The position numbers and the translations under genes were made by a program. The notes below the pieces were generated by a model. The model did not search any database, was not told the DNA's origin, and saw nothing but the letters and a program-made list of their open reading frames with translations. From contig NZ_JAAQOM010000011.1 in the NCBI RefSeq assembly GCF_011682055.1, positions 186,001 to 250,000 of the forward strand: a DNA stretch of 64,000 nt. The letters run 5' to 3'. Of this stretch, positions 1-8,327 are shown one piece after another. How positions within the stretch are numbered: the first letter of the stretch is position 1; the number at the start of each line of letters is the position of its first letter. The stretch is from Telluria antibiotica (GTDB lineage Bacteria > Pseudomonadota > Gammaproteobacteria > Burkholderiales > Burkholderiaceae_D).

Positions 1-624
1 GAGCCGCACGACTACATGGCCGAGCTGTTCGACGCGGTCTCGCGCACGAACACGATCCTGCTCGACCTGAACCGCGACATCTGGACGTACGTCTCGCTCG
101 GTTACTTCAAGCAGAAGCTGAAGGCCGGCGAGATCGGTTCGTCGACGATGCCCCATAAAGTCAACCCGATCGACTTCGAGAACTCGGAAGGCAACCTGGG
201 TCTCGCCAACGCCATGCTGCGCCACATGGCGGATAAACTGCCGGTCTCGCGCATGCAGCGCGACCTGACCGACTCCACCGTGCTGCGCAATATCGGCGTG
301 GGCTTCGGCTACGCGCTGCTCGCGTACGACAGTTGCCTGCGCGGCCTGAACAAGCTGGAAGTGAACCCGGCCCGCCTCGCCCAGGACCTGGACGCGAACT
401 GGGAAGTGCTGGCCGAGCCGGTGCAGACCGTGATGCGCCGCTACGGCATCGAGAACCCGTACGAGCAGCTGAAGGAACTCACGCGCGGCAAGGGCATCAC
501 GCGCGACGCGCTGCAGGAATTCATCGGCAAGCTGGCGATTCCGCAGGACGCCAAGGACCTGCTGCTGGCGATGACGCCGGCGAATTACACGGGTCTGGCG
601 GCGCAGCTGGCCAAAGCCATCTAA
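1..624 (+). CDS. purB: Adenylosuccinate lyase, C-terminal part (partial at left edge)
   Basis: Cytosolic enzyme of purine synthesis that splits adenylosuccinate into AMP and fumarate, and SAICAR into AICAR and fumarate. The frame is open from the first base (207 codons) to TAA at 622-624, so the N-terminal half lies outside the window. The superfamily signature GSSTMPHKVNP stands at visible residues 46-56; its serine is on the flexible catalytic loop. The C-terminal region (RDLTDSTVLRNIGVGF, then ANWEVLAEPVQTVMRRYG) matches PurB of the long proteobacterial type. The gene is followed by REP-like palindromes and then by the tail of a convergent TonB receptor gene. Confidence 0.95.
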   Translation, partial: EPHDYMAELFDAVSRTNTILLDLNRDIWTYVSLGYFKQKLKAGEIGSSTMPHKVNPIDFENSEGNLGLANAMLRHMADKLPVSRMQRDLTDSTVLRNIGVGFGYALLAYDSCLRGLNKLEVNPARLAQDLDANWEVLAEPVQTVMRRYGIENPYEQLKELTRGKGITRDALQEFIGKLAIPQDAKDLLLAMTPANYTGLAAQLAKAI

Positions 625-631
625 ACACCGC

Positions 632-707
632 GTAGGGTGGGCACCCCCGTGCCCACCATGTGTTCCCGCGACGCTGACAGTTGGTGGGCGGAGGCCGCCC
701 ACCCTAC
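632..707. repeat. REP-like inverted pair after purB
   Basis: Two palindromic units face each other: 632-655 begins GTAGGGTGGGCAC, and 682-707 ends CCGCCCACCCTAC. About 24 bases separate them. The second unit has the core GGTGGGCGG-AGG-CCGCCCACC, which differs from the usual GGGCAC/GTGCCC core. The pair sits between the convergent ends of purB and the TonB receptor gene and could act as a terminator. Confidence 0.8.
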
Positions 708-720
708 GTTTGCGTTACCG

Positions 721-747
721 GTAGGGTGGGCACCCCGTGCCCACCAT
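721..747 (+). repeat. REP-like single unit
   Basis: A single unit, GTAGGGTGGGCACC then GTGCCCACC, 13 bases after the preceding pair and 25 bases before the stop codon of the TonB receptor gene. Confidence 0.8.
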
Positions 748-771
748 GTGTTTGTTACCGCGACGCGTACT

Positions 772-2721
772 TCAGCGCTGCCACGTCAATTTGACGCCCA
801 CCGTCCGCGGCACCTCGCTGCGCGTGGGCGCAACCCCGTATTCCGCATGGCCGCCGTTCAGGTTCGTGCCGATCACCGATAACTCCACCCCGGGCGCGCA
901 GCGCCAGCCAAAGCGGGCATCGATGGCCCAGTAGGCCGGCACGTCCGGGTAGCCCAGCGGGCCGTTGCGGCGCACGGCCACCTCCAGTTCGCGTGCCTCG
1001 TCGAGCACGTGGCTGGAGCGCAGCTGCGCCGTGTACGCGGGGTCGCGGCCCGTCGTCAGCACGCTGCCTTCGTCGCCGCTCCCGGGCTTCAACGTGAATT
1101 CCTCATGCAGCACCGTGGCGCCCGCCGCGAGGCGCCAGGCGTCCGTCACCTGCACATTGCCCCAGGCCTCGAGGCCGCGCGACCGCCCTTCCATCAGGTT
1201 GCCGAACACGATCGCGCTGCCGTCGGGCGTGACGTCCTGCGTGCGCAGGTGGTCGTACAGGTTGCGGTACGCCGTCACGGAATACGACACGACCTGCCCC
1301 GCCTGGCCGCGGTAGCCCAGCTCGAACACGCGCGCGGTCTCGGCGCGCACGCTGCGGCCGCCCGCCAGCAAATACGGCGGCGCCCCCGGCACATAGGCAT
1401 CCACGTCCAGCCGCGACGGCGCCCGCACCGTGCGCGACACGGCGGCCCAGAACGCGTGCGCCGGCGTGGCGCGCCAGGACAGGCGCACGTTCGGCAGGAA
1501 TTCCGCGCCCGTGTACGGATTGCGCTCCCAGCGCACGCCGGCCGTCAGGCGCAGGTCGTCGCGCAGCGCCACCTCGTCCTGGGCGAACAGGCTGGCCCAT
1601 GCCTGCTTGTCACTGGCGGGCAGGAACGCGACGAAGCGGCTGTTTCCGACGTGGTCCCAGCTGTAGCGGTATTCGCCGCCCCACACGATGCTGTGGCGGC
1701 CCAGCGGCGCCAGCGCGTGCTGCAGCTGCAGGTCGGCGATGTCGACGGCGTCGCTGAACGTCGGGGGCACGCGGCGGTAGCGGTAGTCGTAATACGCTTG
1801 CGCCGTCACGCTGCCGCCGCCGTCGAGCAGGTGTTCCCAGCGTCCCGTCACGTTGGCGCCGTGGATCGTGATGTCGCCCAGGCCCTGGTCCGCGCCCGGC
1901 GCGCCGATGACGCCCGGCGCCGGCTGGCCCTCGCGCCCGCGCCACGCGTTGGCGTTCACGCTGAAGCGCTCGGCGCCGCGCTGCCAGTCGCCGCGCCACC
2001 CGGCCTGGCCCTGCGTCCAGTCGTCGTCGATGGACTGGCCGGACGCCAGTTCGCTGCGGGCGCGACCGAACACCTTCGCGTACGCGCGCCACGCGCCACC
2101 CGTCATGGCGCCGCCGTGGCGGAACGCGGCCGCGCCGCCGTCGCTGTCGGCGCGCAGCATGAGCAGATCGCCCTGCGTGTCGCGCGCGTGGCGCGTCGTG
2201 ATGCTGATGATGCCGTTGACGGCATTCACGCCCCACAACGTGCCGCCCGGGCCGCTGATCACCTCGATGCGTTCGACGTCTTCCAGCATCACGTCCGGCT
2301 CGTCCCAGAACACGCCGGAAAACAGCGGGGAATACACGGAGCGGCCATCGATCATCACGAGCAGCTTGTTGGCCGGGCTGTTGCTCGTACCGTTCATGCC
2401 GCGCGCGGAAATGAAATAGTTGGTGTTGCTGCCGCGCGCGACCTGCACGTTGGGTGCAAGGTTCAACGCTTCCGCGAGGTTGCGAACGCCCGCGCGCCGG
2501 ATGTCTTCCGCCGTGATCACGTACACGGACGCCGGCGCGTCCTGCAGGCGCTCGGGCCGGCGCGACACGGACGTGACGTCGATGTTCGCCAGTTCCTCGA
2601 TCGACAGGTCGGCGAATTCCCCGGCTGGCCGCCGCACCGAGTCGTCTGCGCGTGCCGGCTGTGCCAGCGCCAGGCCGGCCAGCAGCAAGGTCCAGGGGAA
2701 GGTGCGGCCCATCGCGTTCAT
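772..2721 (-). CDS. TonB-dependent outer-membrane receptor
   Basis: Outer-membrane gated channel that would take up a siderophore, vitamin or other ligand using TonB energy; the substrate cannot be read from sequence. The protein has 649 residues. Residues 1-25 are a signal peptide ending at QPARA. The plug domain follows (DVTSVSRRPERLQDAPASVY, then GVNAVNGIISITT near residue 165). A beta-barrel rich in aromatic residues fills the rest and ends VGVKLTWQR, with the aromatic residue three from the end. It is shorter than the 700-800 residues of many siderophore receptors. ATG at codon 4 (2712) is a possible alternative start. It stands alone, divergent from cytochrome b561. A Fur-like palindrome just upstream hints at iron control. 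Confidence 0.88.
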   Translation of the reverse strand: MNAMGRTFPWTLLLAGLALAQPARADDSVRRPAGEFADLSIEELANIDVTSVSRRPERLQDAPASVYVITAEDIRRAGVRNLAEALNLAPNVQVARGSNTNYFISARGMNGTSNSPANKLLVMIDGRSVYSPLFSGVFWDEPDVMLEDVERIEVISGPGGTLWGVNAVNGIISITTRHARDTQGDLLMLRADSDGGAAAFRHGGAMTGGAWRAYAKVFGRARSELASGQSIDDDWTQGQAGWRGDWQRGAERFSVNANAWRGREGQPAPGVIGAPGADQGLGDITIHGANVTGRWEHLLDGGGSVTAQAYYDYRYRRVPPTFSDAVDIADLQLQHALAPLGRHSIVWGGEYRYSWDHVGNSRFVAFLPASDKQAWASLFAQDEVALRDDLRLTAGVRWERNPYTGAEFLPNVRLSWRATPAHAFWAAVSRTVRAPSRLDVDAYVPGAPPYLLAGGRSVRAETARVFELGYRGQAGQVVSYSVTAYRNLYDHLRTQDVTPDGSAIVFGNLMEGRSRGLEAWGNVQVTDAWRLAAGATVLHEEFTLKPGSGDEGSVLTTGRDPAYTAQLRSSHVLDEARELEVAVRRNGPLGYPDVPAYWAIDARFGWRCAPGVELSVIGTNLNGGHAEYGVAPTRSEVPRTVGVKLTWQR

Positions 2722-3046
2722 CGCTTATCGAAGGAAATAATCATTTCCCAACCATTATGTTTTATAAATCCATTTTCTCAATATTTTACCTTCATGCAGG
2801 ACGGATTTTCTCGTACGTACGGTAGAGACTGGCAAACGTACCACGGATTGTGCCGCTGGTTGAACAAAGTTATCCGCCCAGGTGGCTTCCGCACAATATT
2901 TGGAACAGGTAAAGTGTCCGTATTGCAAAACCACGTCCGCACGCAAGTCATGCTAGTGCGTCCAAGGAAATGCAGGCTGCTTAATGCTTAAGCCAGCGGA
3001 TTTGGTAAGATTTAGTTCTAACGCGTACTAATTGATCGGAGACCCC
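2722..3046. other. Divergent intergenic region with a possible Fur-like palindrome
   Basis: This 325-base AT-rich stretch separates the divergent TonB receptor and cytochrome b561 genes and holds no convincing gene. At 2733-2748 there is a palindrome, GGAAAT-AATC-ATTTCC, that shares the AATAATCATT core of Fur boxes. It lies only 12 bases before the receptor start codon. The rest shows no repeat or terminator. Confidence 0.35.
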
Positions 3047-3583
3047 ATGCAGCGCTACACCCCGACCGCCATCGTGCTTCACTGGCTGATCGCCGTGCTG
3101 ATCATCGGCGCGTTCACGCTGGGGCTCGTGATGACGGACATGCCCGGCATCTCGCCCACGAAGCTGAAGTATTTTTCGTGGCATAAGTGGGCCGGCGTGA
3201 CCGTGCTGCTGCTGGCCACGTTGCGCATCCTGTGGCGCCTGAAGAATCGTCCGCCGGCGCTGCCCGACTCGATGCCCGCATGGCAGCGCGGTGCCGCCCA
3301 CGGCCTGCACCACCTGCTGTACGTGCTGATCTTCGCCGTGCCGCTGTCCGGCTATTTCTACACCCTGGCGGCCGGCTTCCCGGTCGTCTATTTCGGCCTG
3401 TTCCAGCTGCCGGTGCTGATTGCCAAGAACCCGGCACTGGCCGAAACGCTGAAGCCCATCCACTACTGGCTGAACATGGTCATGGCCGGCCTCGTCGGCC
3501 TGCACGTGGCAGCCGCCCTGAAGCACCAGTTGATCGACCGCGACGGCACGCTCGGACGCATGCTGCCGGGCCGTTCCCTTTGA
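3047..3583 (+). CDS. Cytochrome b561 family membrane protein
   Basis: Small di-haem b-type cytochrome of the inner membrane, thought to pass electrons from ubiquinol to periplasmic partners or superoxide. The protein has 178 residues and four hydrophobic segments. Likely haem-ligand histidines are visible at HW (residue 12), in the SWHKWAG motif, and in the last helix (GLHVAAALKHQ). The ATG at 3047 is preferred over the upstream TTG at 3032 because GGAGA lies just before it and MQRYTPTAIVLHW is the usual family start. The next gene follows after 11 bases, with its ribosome site overlapping this stop codon, so the two are co-transcribed. Pairing of b561 with YceI proteins is common. Confidence 0.88.
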   Translation: MQRYTPTAIVLHWLIAVLIIGAFTLGLVMTDMPGISPTKLKYFSWHKWAGVTVLLLATLRILWRLKNRPPALPDSMPAWQRGAAHGLHHLLYVLIFAVPLSGYFYTLAAGFPVVYFGLFQLPVLIAKNPALAETLKPIHYWLNMVMAGLVGLHVAAALKHQLIDRDGTLGRMLPGRSL

Positions 3584-3594
3584 AGGAGATATCC

Positions 3595-4149
3595 ATGACA
3601 TTTACCCGTGGCACCCTCGCTGCCGTCCTCGCCGGCGTCACCCTGATCGCCAGCGCCGTGCCGCTGAAGACCGACGCGGCGCACAGCAGCGTCTCGGCCG
3701 TGTTCAAGCAGATGAACGTGCCCGTCGAATCGAAGTTCAAGAGCTTCGCCGCGCAGATCGACTACGACGCCGCGCATCCGGACAAGGCGAGCGCGCGCAT
3801 GGACATCGACACCGCGAGCTTCGACATCGGCGAGGCCGAGTACAACAAGGAAGTGGCGGGCAAGGACTGGTTCAACTCGGCCAAGTTTCCGAAGGCCACC
3901 TTCGTGTCGTCCGCCATCAAGCCGGCCGGCGCGGGCAAGCTCTCCGTGTCGGGCAAGCTCACGATCAAGGGCCGTGCCCAGGACGTGACCTTCCCCGTCA
4001 CCGTCAAGCCGGAAGGCGGCAAACAGGTTTTCGAAGGCCAGCTGCCCATCAAGCGGCTGGCGTTCAACATCGGCGAAGGCGAGTGGAAAGACACGAGCAT
4101 GGTCGCCGACGAAGTCGTCATCAAGTTCCGCGTTGCCGCGGGACAGTAA
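3595..4149 (+). CDS. YceI family periplasmic protein (first copy)
   Basis: Exported lipocalin-like barrel protein of the YceI family; members bind isoprenoid quinone-like lipids, and the exact role is unsettled. The protein has 184 residues, with a signal peptide of about 20 residues (TFTRGTLAAVLAGVTLIASA). Family landmarks include the DAAHSSVSAVFKQM start of the barrel, DIDTASFD, and FPKATFVSS. The start at 3595 is set by a strong AAGGAG at 3583-3588. It lies between cytochrome b561 and a second YceI gene in one operon, which suggests a redox or quinone-related task in the periplasm. Confidence 0.88.
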   Translation: MTFTRGTLAAVLAGVTLIASAVPLKTDAAHSSVSAVFKQMNVPVESKFKSFAAQIDYDAAHPDKASARMDIDTASFDIGEAEYNKEVAGKDWFNSAKFPKATFVSSAIKPAGAGKLSVSGKLTIKGRAQDVTFPVTVKPEGGKQVFEGQLPIKRLAFNIGEGEWKDTSMVADEVVIKFRVAAGQ

Positions 4150-4186
4150 TCAACAACCCACCGTTCAAGTCAAAGGATCGTCTTAC

Positions 4187-4753
4187 ATGAAACTCAAGCA
4201 TCTCGCCCTGCTCGCCGCCGTCTTCGCTTCCAGCGCCGCCTTCGCGGACGTCTACAAGGTCGATTCCGGCCACACCTTCCCGAGCTTCGAGGCCGACCAC
4301 TTCGGCGGCCTGTCGAACTGGCGCGGCAAGTTCGACAAGACCGACGGCACCATCGTCCTCGATCGCGCGAACAAGACGGGCACCGTGGACATCAACATCG
4401 ATGCGACCAGCCTGGACTTCGGCCACACCAAGCTGAACGAGCACGCCAAGGGCCCGGACATGTTCGACGTCACCAAGTACCCGACCGCGAACTACAAGGG
4501 CAAGCTCGTGTTCAAGGGCGACGTGCCGACGTCCGTCGACGGCGAGCTCACGCTGCACGGCGTCACCAAGCCGGTCACGCTGCACATCAGCCAGTTCAAG
4601 TGCATCCAGCACCCGATGCTGAAGCGCGAAGTGTGCGGCGCCGACGCGTCGGCCACGTTCAACCGTGCCGATTTCGGCGTCGACTACGGCGTCAAGATGG
4701 GCTTCAAGCCGGAAGTCAAGCTGGCCATCCAGGTCGAAGCCGTCAAGCAGTAA
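4187..4753 (+). CDS. YceI family periplasmic protein (second copy)
   Basis: Second YceI-type exported protein, 188 residues, starting MKLKHLALLAAVFASSAAFA, a clear signal peptide. It keeps the family motifs DSGHTFPSFEADHFGG and KYPTANYKGKLVF, and a C-terminal half with two cysteines (CIQHPMLKREVCGAD) that could form a disulphide. It is the closer of the two to typical YceI. It is the last gene of the b561-YceI-YceI operon and is followed 17 bases later by a strong terminator. Confidence 0.92.
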   Translation: MKLKHLALLAAVFASSAAFADVYKVDSGHTFPSFEADHFGGLSNWRGKFDKTDGTIVLDRANKTGTVDINIDATSLDFGHTKLNEHAKGPDMFDVTKYPTANYKGKLVFKGDVPTSVDGELTLHGVTKPVTLHISQFKCIQHPMLKREVCGADASATFNRADFGVDYGVKMGFKPEVKLAIQVEAVKQ

Positions 4754-4770
4754 TCCCGACAGCAAACGAC

Positions 4771-4813
4771 AAAGCCCCGCGGCCAGCAACGGCCGCGGGG
4801 CTTTGTCTTTTTT
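4771..4813 (+). terminator. Rho-independent terminator of the b561-yceI operon
   Basis: Perfect 14-bp arms at 4771-4784 and 4791-4804 (AAAGCCCCGCGGCC and its complement) around a 6-base loop, followed by a T-rich run to 4813. Confidence 0.92.
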
Positions 4814-4833
4814 TGCGGTGCCGCGAACGATGG

Positions 4834-4893
4834 TGGTGGGCACGGGGTGCCCACCCTACGGCTCGTGAATGATGCCCCCGGCATCATTCACCC
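4834..4893. repeat. REP-like unit plus a variant-core unit
   Basis: The first unit (4834-4859) reads GGTGGGCACGGGGTGCCCACC then CTAC. Five bases on, 4865-4891 is a perfect 12-bp inverted repeat (GTGAATGATGCC, loop CCC) followed by CCCACC. On the other strand this reads GGTGGGGTGAATGATGCC, the same variant as at 17692-17735. Confidence 0.8.
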
Positions 4894-4917
4894 CACCGAA
4901 CGTTCGCGTACCGTCGA

Positions 4918-6420
4918 TCAACGGCCATCGCGATCCAGGTCACCCGGCATCGCACGCTCCACGCGGTCCCACGCGGCCCGGCTGGCGGACTTGGCCTGCT
5001 CCCACGACAGGCGCGACTGGCCCTTCATGCGGTCCCATTCGTCCGCCATGTGCGGCTCGGCCATGTCGTAGCTCGGGAAGCGGCCGGCATTGTTGTAGCC
5101 CAGCGCATAGGCCGGCGAATAATCGTCGTACGTGTAGCCCGTGCTGTAGTACGGCTGGGTTTGGTAGTTCGTGCGCCAGTACGCGTCTTCCGCCGTCGGG
5201 TTGACGAGGTGGCCCGCGCCCTTGCCGACCATGCCGCCGGCGATGCCGCCGATCGCGGCACCCGCTGCCATGCCCACCGGGCCGCCCACGGCGCCCAGCG
5301 CGGCACCTGCCGCTGCGCCACCGCCCGCGCCGACGCCGCCGGCCAGGTTGTGCTCATGCAGCTGGTCGCCCGGTTTCGGGTTCACGACTTCGCCCGCGCC
5401 CTTGCCGGCCATGCCGCCCGCGATGCCGCCGATGGCTGCGCCCGCGACGGTGCCGATCGGCCCTGCGGCGCTGCCGACGGCTGCACCGGTCAGTGCTCCC
5501 GCGCCGGCACCCGTGCCCTGGGCAAGGTTGTGCTCATGCAGGCGGTCTTCCGAATGCGGATTCGCCACTTCGCCCGCACCGCGGCCCGCTGCGCCGCCAG
5601 CCAGGCCGCCGATCGCCGCACCGGCCAGCGCGCCCACGGGTCCTGCCACGGAACCGGCCGCCGCGCCCATCGCTGCGCCCGCGCCTGCGCCGGTGCCTTT
5701 GGCCAGATAGTGTTCGCCCAGGTCGTCGCCCGGCTTCGGATTGACGACTTCGCCCACGCCCTTGCCGGCCATGCCGCCCGCGATGCCGCCGATCGCGGCA
5801 CCGGCCGCCATGCCGATCGGACCGCCGACCGCGCCGAGGGCGGCGCCGGTGGCGGCACCTGCTGCCGCGCCGATGCCGGTGCCGATCACGTGCGAGCCGC
5901 CGTTATCGACGAAAGTCTGGTTCAGGTAGGCAACGTCTTCGTCCGAACGCGGCGTCACGCCCATCACGATGCCACCGTTCTTGATGCCTTCCTCGTAGTG
6001 CTTGACGCGCTCTTCCGGAATGCCGGCGCCGATCAGTGCACCGATCAGGCCGCCGGTGATGCCGCCGGCGCCCGCACCGGCGAGCGCTGCCGCGAGAGGA
6101 CCGGCGATGACGAGGCCGGCGCCCGGGATCACGAGCGAGGTGCCGATGGCGGCCACGCCGGCCAGCACGGCACCGATCGTGCCGCCGATGCCGGCGCCGG
6201 CAGCGGCGCCCTCTGCGGCCTTGCTGCCCAGCTCAGTCTCGGAGTCGGCGAAGGTCTTGCGGGTGGAGTCCGACATCATGAGGTTGACGTCGTCCTTCGT
6301 GTAGCCGCGGGTCGAGATCGCATTGTAGGCGCGCTCCGCGCTGTCACGGTCCGGGAACAGGCCGGTGATCATGCGATTGTCTTTGGTCGTCGTCGTCGTT
6401 GTCGTGTCGTAAGTAGCCAT
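4918..6420 (-). CDS. Glycine-zipper repeat protein with a YflT-like general-stress N-terminus
   Basis: The protein has 500 residues. Residues 17-60 (MITGLFPDRDSAERAYNAIS) and 135-175 resemble the two halves of the general stress protein 17M (YflT-type) fold, split by a glycine-rich hydrophobic stretch. From about residue 180 to 420 there are four tandem repeats of about 60 residues, each rich in Gly and Ala (AGAAIGGIAGGMAGKG) and closing with VNPKPGD-type and LHEHNLA sequences. The C-terminal 80 residues are Tyr-rich and then charged. The start is the ATG before AAAGGATCC on the minus strand, not a farther upstream one. Glycine zippers suggest membrane insertion or association. The gene is divergent from a GlsB-type stress gene. 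The function is inferred only as stress-related. Confidence 0.75.
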   Translation of the reverse strand: MATYDTTTTTTTKDNRMITGLFPDRDSAERAYNAISTRGYTKDDVNLMMSDSTRKTFADSETELGSKAAEGAAAGAGIGGTIGAVLAGVAAIGTSLVIPGAGLVIAGPLAAALAGAGAGGITGGLIGALIGAGIPEERVKHYEEGIKNGGIVMGVTPRSDEDVAYLNQTFVDNGGSHVIGTGIGAAAGAATGAALGAVGGPIGMAAGAAIGGIAGGMAGKGVGEVVNPKPGDDLGEHYLAKGTGAGAGAAMGAAAGSVAGPVGALAGAAIGGLAGGAAGRGAGEVANPHSEDRLHEHNLAQGTGAGAGALTGAAVGSAAGPIGTVAGAAIGGIAGGMAGKGAGEVVNPKPGDQLHEHNLAGGVGAGGGAAAGAALGAVGGPVGMAAGAAIGGIAGGMVGKGAGHLVNPTAEDAYWRTNYQTQPYYSTGYTYDDYSPAYALGYNNAGRFPSYDMAEPHMADEWDRMKGQSRLSWEQAKSASRAAWDRVERAMPGDLDRDGR

Positions 6421-6692
6421 GATGGATCCTTTCGGTAATCGATGTGGTCCGGAGTGCCGGGGTCGGGTGATGCAAGGTGATTTACACGATATGCCTGCCC
6501 AACAACGACCTTCTGTTCGATGACGCACTCTGGCGGGGAGATTCCGCACCACAAGAGAACACAACGCCGGATTGCGCGTCTAACGTTCGGCAGCGCACCG
6601 ACCCCGTACCGTGTGCATCACTAGACTTTGCACATGGCCTCGGCATTCAATTGGCCTGGAGTATGTTTTTTCCAACTTGAGGAGGACTCAAC
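6421..6692. other. Divergent intergenic region between two stress-type genes
   Basis: This 272-base stretch must hold the promoters of the glycine-zipper gene and the GlsB-type gene. I see no confident operator, repeat or small gene in it. A strong ribosome site (GAGGAGGA at 6679-6686) marks its right end. Confidence 0.5.
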
Positions 6693-6962
6693 ATGTTATT
6701 CATTATCTGGATCGTCGTTGGTGGTGTGCTCGGCTGGCTCGCCAGCATGGTCATGAAAACGGATGCTGAGCAAGGCATGATTCTCAATGTCGTGGTCGGT
6801 ATCATCGGAGCCTTCCTGGGTGGCTGGCTGCTGTCTCCGCTATTCGGCAGTGGCACCATCAATTCAGATGACTTCAGTGTCTCGTCGCTGCTCGTGTCGT
6901 TCCTGGGCGCCGTCATCCTGCTCGCCATCGTGAATCTGCTGCGTCGCGGCCGCGTCCGCTAA
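6693..6962 (+). CDS. GlsB/YeaQ/YmgE family small membrane protein
   Basis: An 89-residue inner-membrane protein of the family often labelled transglycosylase-associated; it is linked to stress response but has no proven enzyme activity. Three hydrophobic segments are visible: residues 2-20 with the conserved GGVLGWLA, 30-48 with the GIIGAFLGGW motif, and 62-82. It ends in a basic tail (RRGRVR). The start is supported by a strong GAGGAGGA site 6 bases before the ATG. It is a single gene closed by a terminator. Confidence 0.9.
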   Translation: MLFIIWIVVGGVLGWLASMVMKTDAEQGMILNVVVGIIGAFLGGWLLSPLFGSGTINSDDFSVSSLLVSFLGAVILLAIVNLLRRGRVR

Positions 6963-6983
6963 GCAGGTGCAAGCCCCGCTTTG

Positions 6984-7014
6984 AAAACCAACGTCGGCTG
7001 GCGTTGGTTTTTTT
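6984..7014 (+). terminator. Rho-independent terminator after the GlsB-type gene
   Basis: Ten-base perfect arms at 6984-6993 (AAAACCAACG) and 7002-7011, an 8-base loop, then a T run to 7014. Confidence 0.88.
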
Positions 7015-7033
7015 ACGTCCGGAACCCGAACTC

Positions 7034-8311
7034 ATGCGCATCAAACGTCCCATGGTCGTCCTCATCACCTGTATCGTCACCCTCGTGGCGGGCTTGCTCG
7101 TGCTGAATTTTTCGCCCGGCGAAAAAAAGATCGATACGCAGCTGACCCGGCAATACGACACGGACGACCCGCAGTTCCGCCGCTCGCTGGGCGTGCTGCT
7201 GGGTCCGCCCATCGTCGAGGGCAACAAGGCCGACGCGCTGCTCAACGGCGACCAGATCTTCCCCGCCATGCTGGACGCGATCCGCTCGGCGCAGAAGTCG
7301 GTCAGCTTCGAAACGTATATTTATTGGGAAGGCACGATCGGCCGCGAATTCACGGAAGCGCTGTCGGAACGGGCGCGCGCCGGCGTCAAGGTGCACGTGC
7401 TGCTGGACTGGATCGGCAGCATGAAGATCGACGACGCATCGCTCGACGCGATGCGCAAGGCCGGCGTCGAGGTGCACCGCTATCACAAGCCCGTGTGGTG
7501 GAAGCTCGCGCGCCTGAACAACCGCACGCACAGGAAGCTCTTGATCGTCGACGGCAAGGTCGGCTTCACGGGTGGCGTGGGCATCGCCGACAAATGGCGC
7601 GGCCACGCGCAAGACCCCGACCACTGGCGCGACTCGCATTTTCGCGTGGAAGGCCCCGTCGTCGGCCAGATGCAGGCCGTCTTCAACGACAACTGGACGA
7701 AGGCGACGGGCGCCGTGCTCGACGGCCCCGACTACTTCCCCGCGCTCACGGCGAAGGGCGACATGCCCGCGCAGATGTTCGCCAGCTCGCCGACGGGCGG
7801 CAGCGAGAGCATGCACCTGATGTACCTGCTCGCCATCACGGCAGCGCGCCGCACGATTCATTTGTCGAACTCGTATTTCGTGCCGGACAAACTGGCCATC
7901 AAGGCCCTCATCGCGGCGGCGAAACGGGGTGTGGACGTGCGCATCATCACGCCCGGTCCCGTCATCGATTCCGACGTCGTGCGCGCCGCGTCGCGCGAGC
8001 GCTGGGGCGAATTATTGGCTGCGGGGATCAAGATGGCCGAGTACCAGCCGACGATGTACCACGTGAAGGCGCTCATCGTCGATTCGCTGCTCGTCTCCGT
8101 CGGCTCCACGAACTTCGACAACCGCTCGTTCATCCTCAACGACGAGGCGAACCTGAACGTGCTCGACGCCGGCTTCGCCAAGCAGCAGGAAGCCGTGTTC
8201 GAGGACGACTGGAAGCACGCGCGCCCCATCACCTTGCAGGCATGGGAGAACCGGCCGTTCTCGGAAAAGATCGGCGGCAAGCTGGCCGACCTGATCGGGA
8301 CCCAGCTTTGA
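7034..8311 (+). CDS. Phospholipase D-like / cardiolipin synthase family protein
   Basis: Predicted inner-membrane phosphatidyltransferase that joins phospholipids to make cardiolipin, or a related PLD enzyme. The protein has 425 residues. One N-terminal membrane segment covers residues 7-25. The two HKD catalytic motifs are complete: H166-K168-D173 (THRKLLIVDG) and H343-K345-D350 (YHVKALIVDS), each followed by the expected G-G or GSTNFDNRS element. With a single membrane anchor it is closer to the ClsB-like type than to ClsA, which has two. The ATG at 7034 is chosen because an earlier in-frame start would lie inside the preceding terminator. Confidence 0.87.
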   Translation: MRIKRPMVVLITCIVTLVAGLLVLNFSPGEKKIDTQLTRQYDTDDPQFRRSLGVLLGPPIVEGNKADALLNGDQIFPAMLDAIRSAQKSVSFETYIYWEGTIGREFTEALSERARAGVKVHVLLDWIGSMKIDDASLDAMRKAGVEVHRYHKPVWWKLARLNNRTHRKLLIVDGKVGFTGGVGIADKWRGHAQDPDHWRDSHFRVEGPVVGQMQAVFNDNWTKATGAVLDGPDYFPALTAKGDMPAQMFASSPTGGSESMHLMYLLAITAARRTIHLSNSYFVPDKLAIKALIAAAKRGVDVRIITPGPVIDSDVVRAASRERWGELLAAGIKMAEYQPTMYHVKALIVDSLLVSVGSTNFDNRSFILNDEANLNVLDAGFAKQQEAVFEDDWKHARPITLQAWENRPFSEKIGGKLADLIGTQL

Positions 8312-8327
8312 TCGCGCAGGACACGCG

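Noticed and set aside
1009..2991. A 660-codon plus-strand frame opposite the TonB receptor
   Set aside because: Antisense shadow in high-GC DNA, without domains or a plausible start.
3187..3594. An extended N-terminus for the first YceI protein
   Set aside because: It would overlap the cytochrome b561 gene in another frame; the ATG at 3595 has a strong ribosome site and opens a signal peptide.
5050..6438. A 460-codon plus-strand frame opposite the glycine-zipper gene
   Set aside because: Shadow of the Gly/Ala repeats; the real frame has a ribosome site and a recognisable stress domain.
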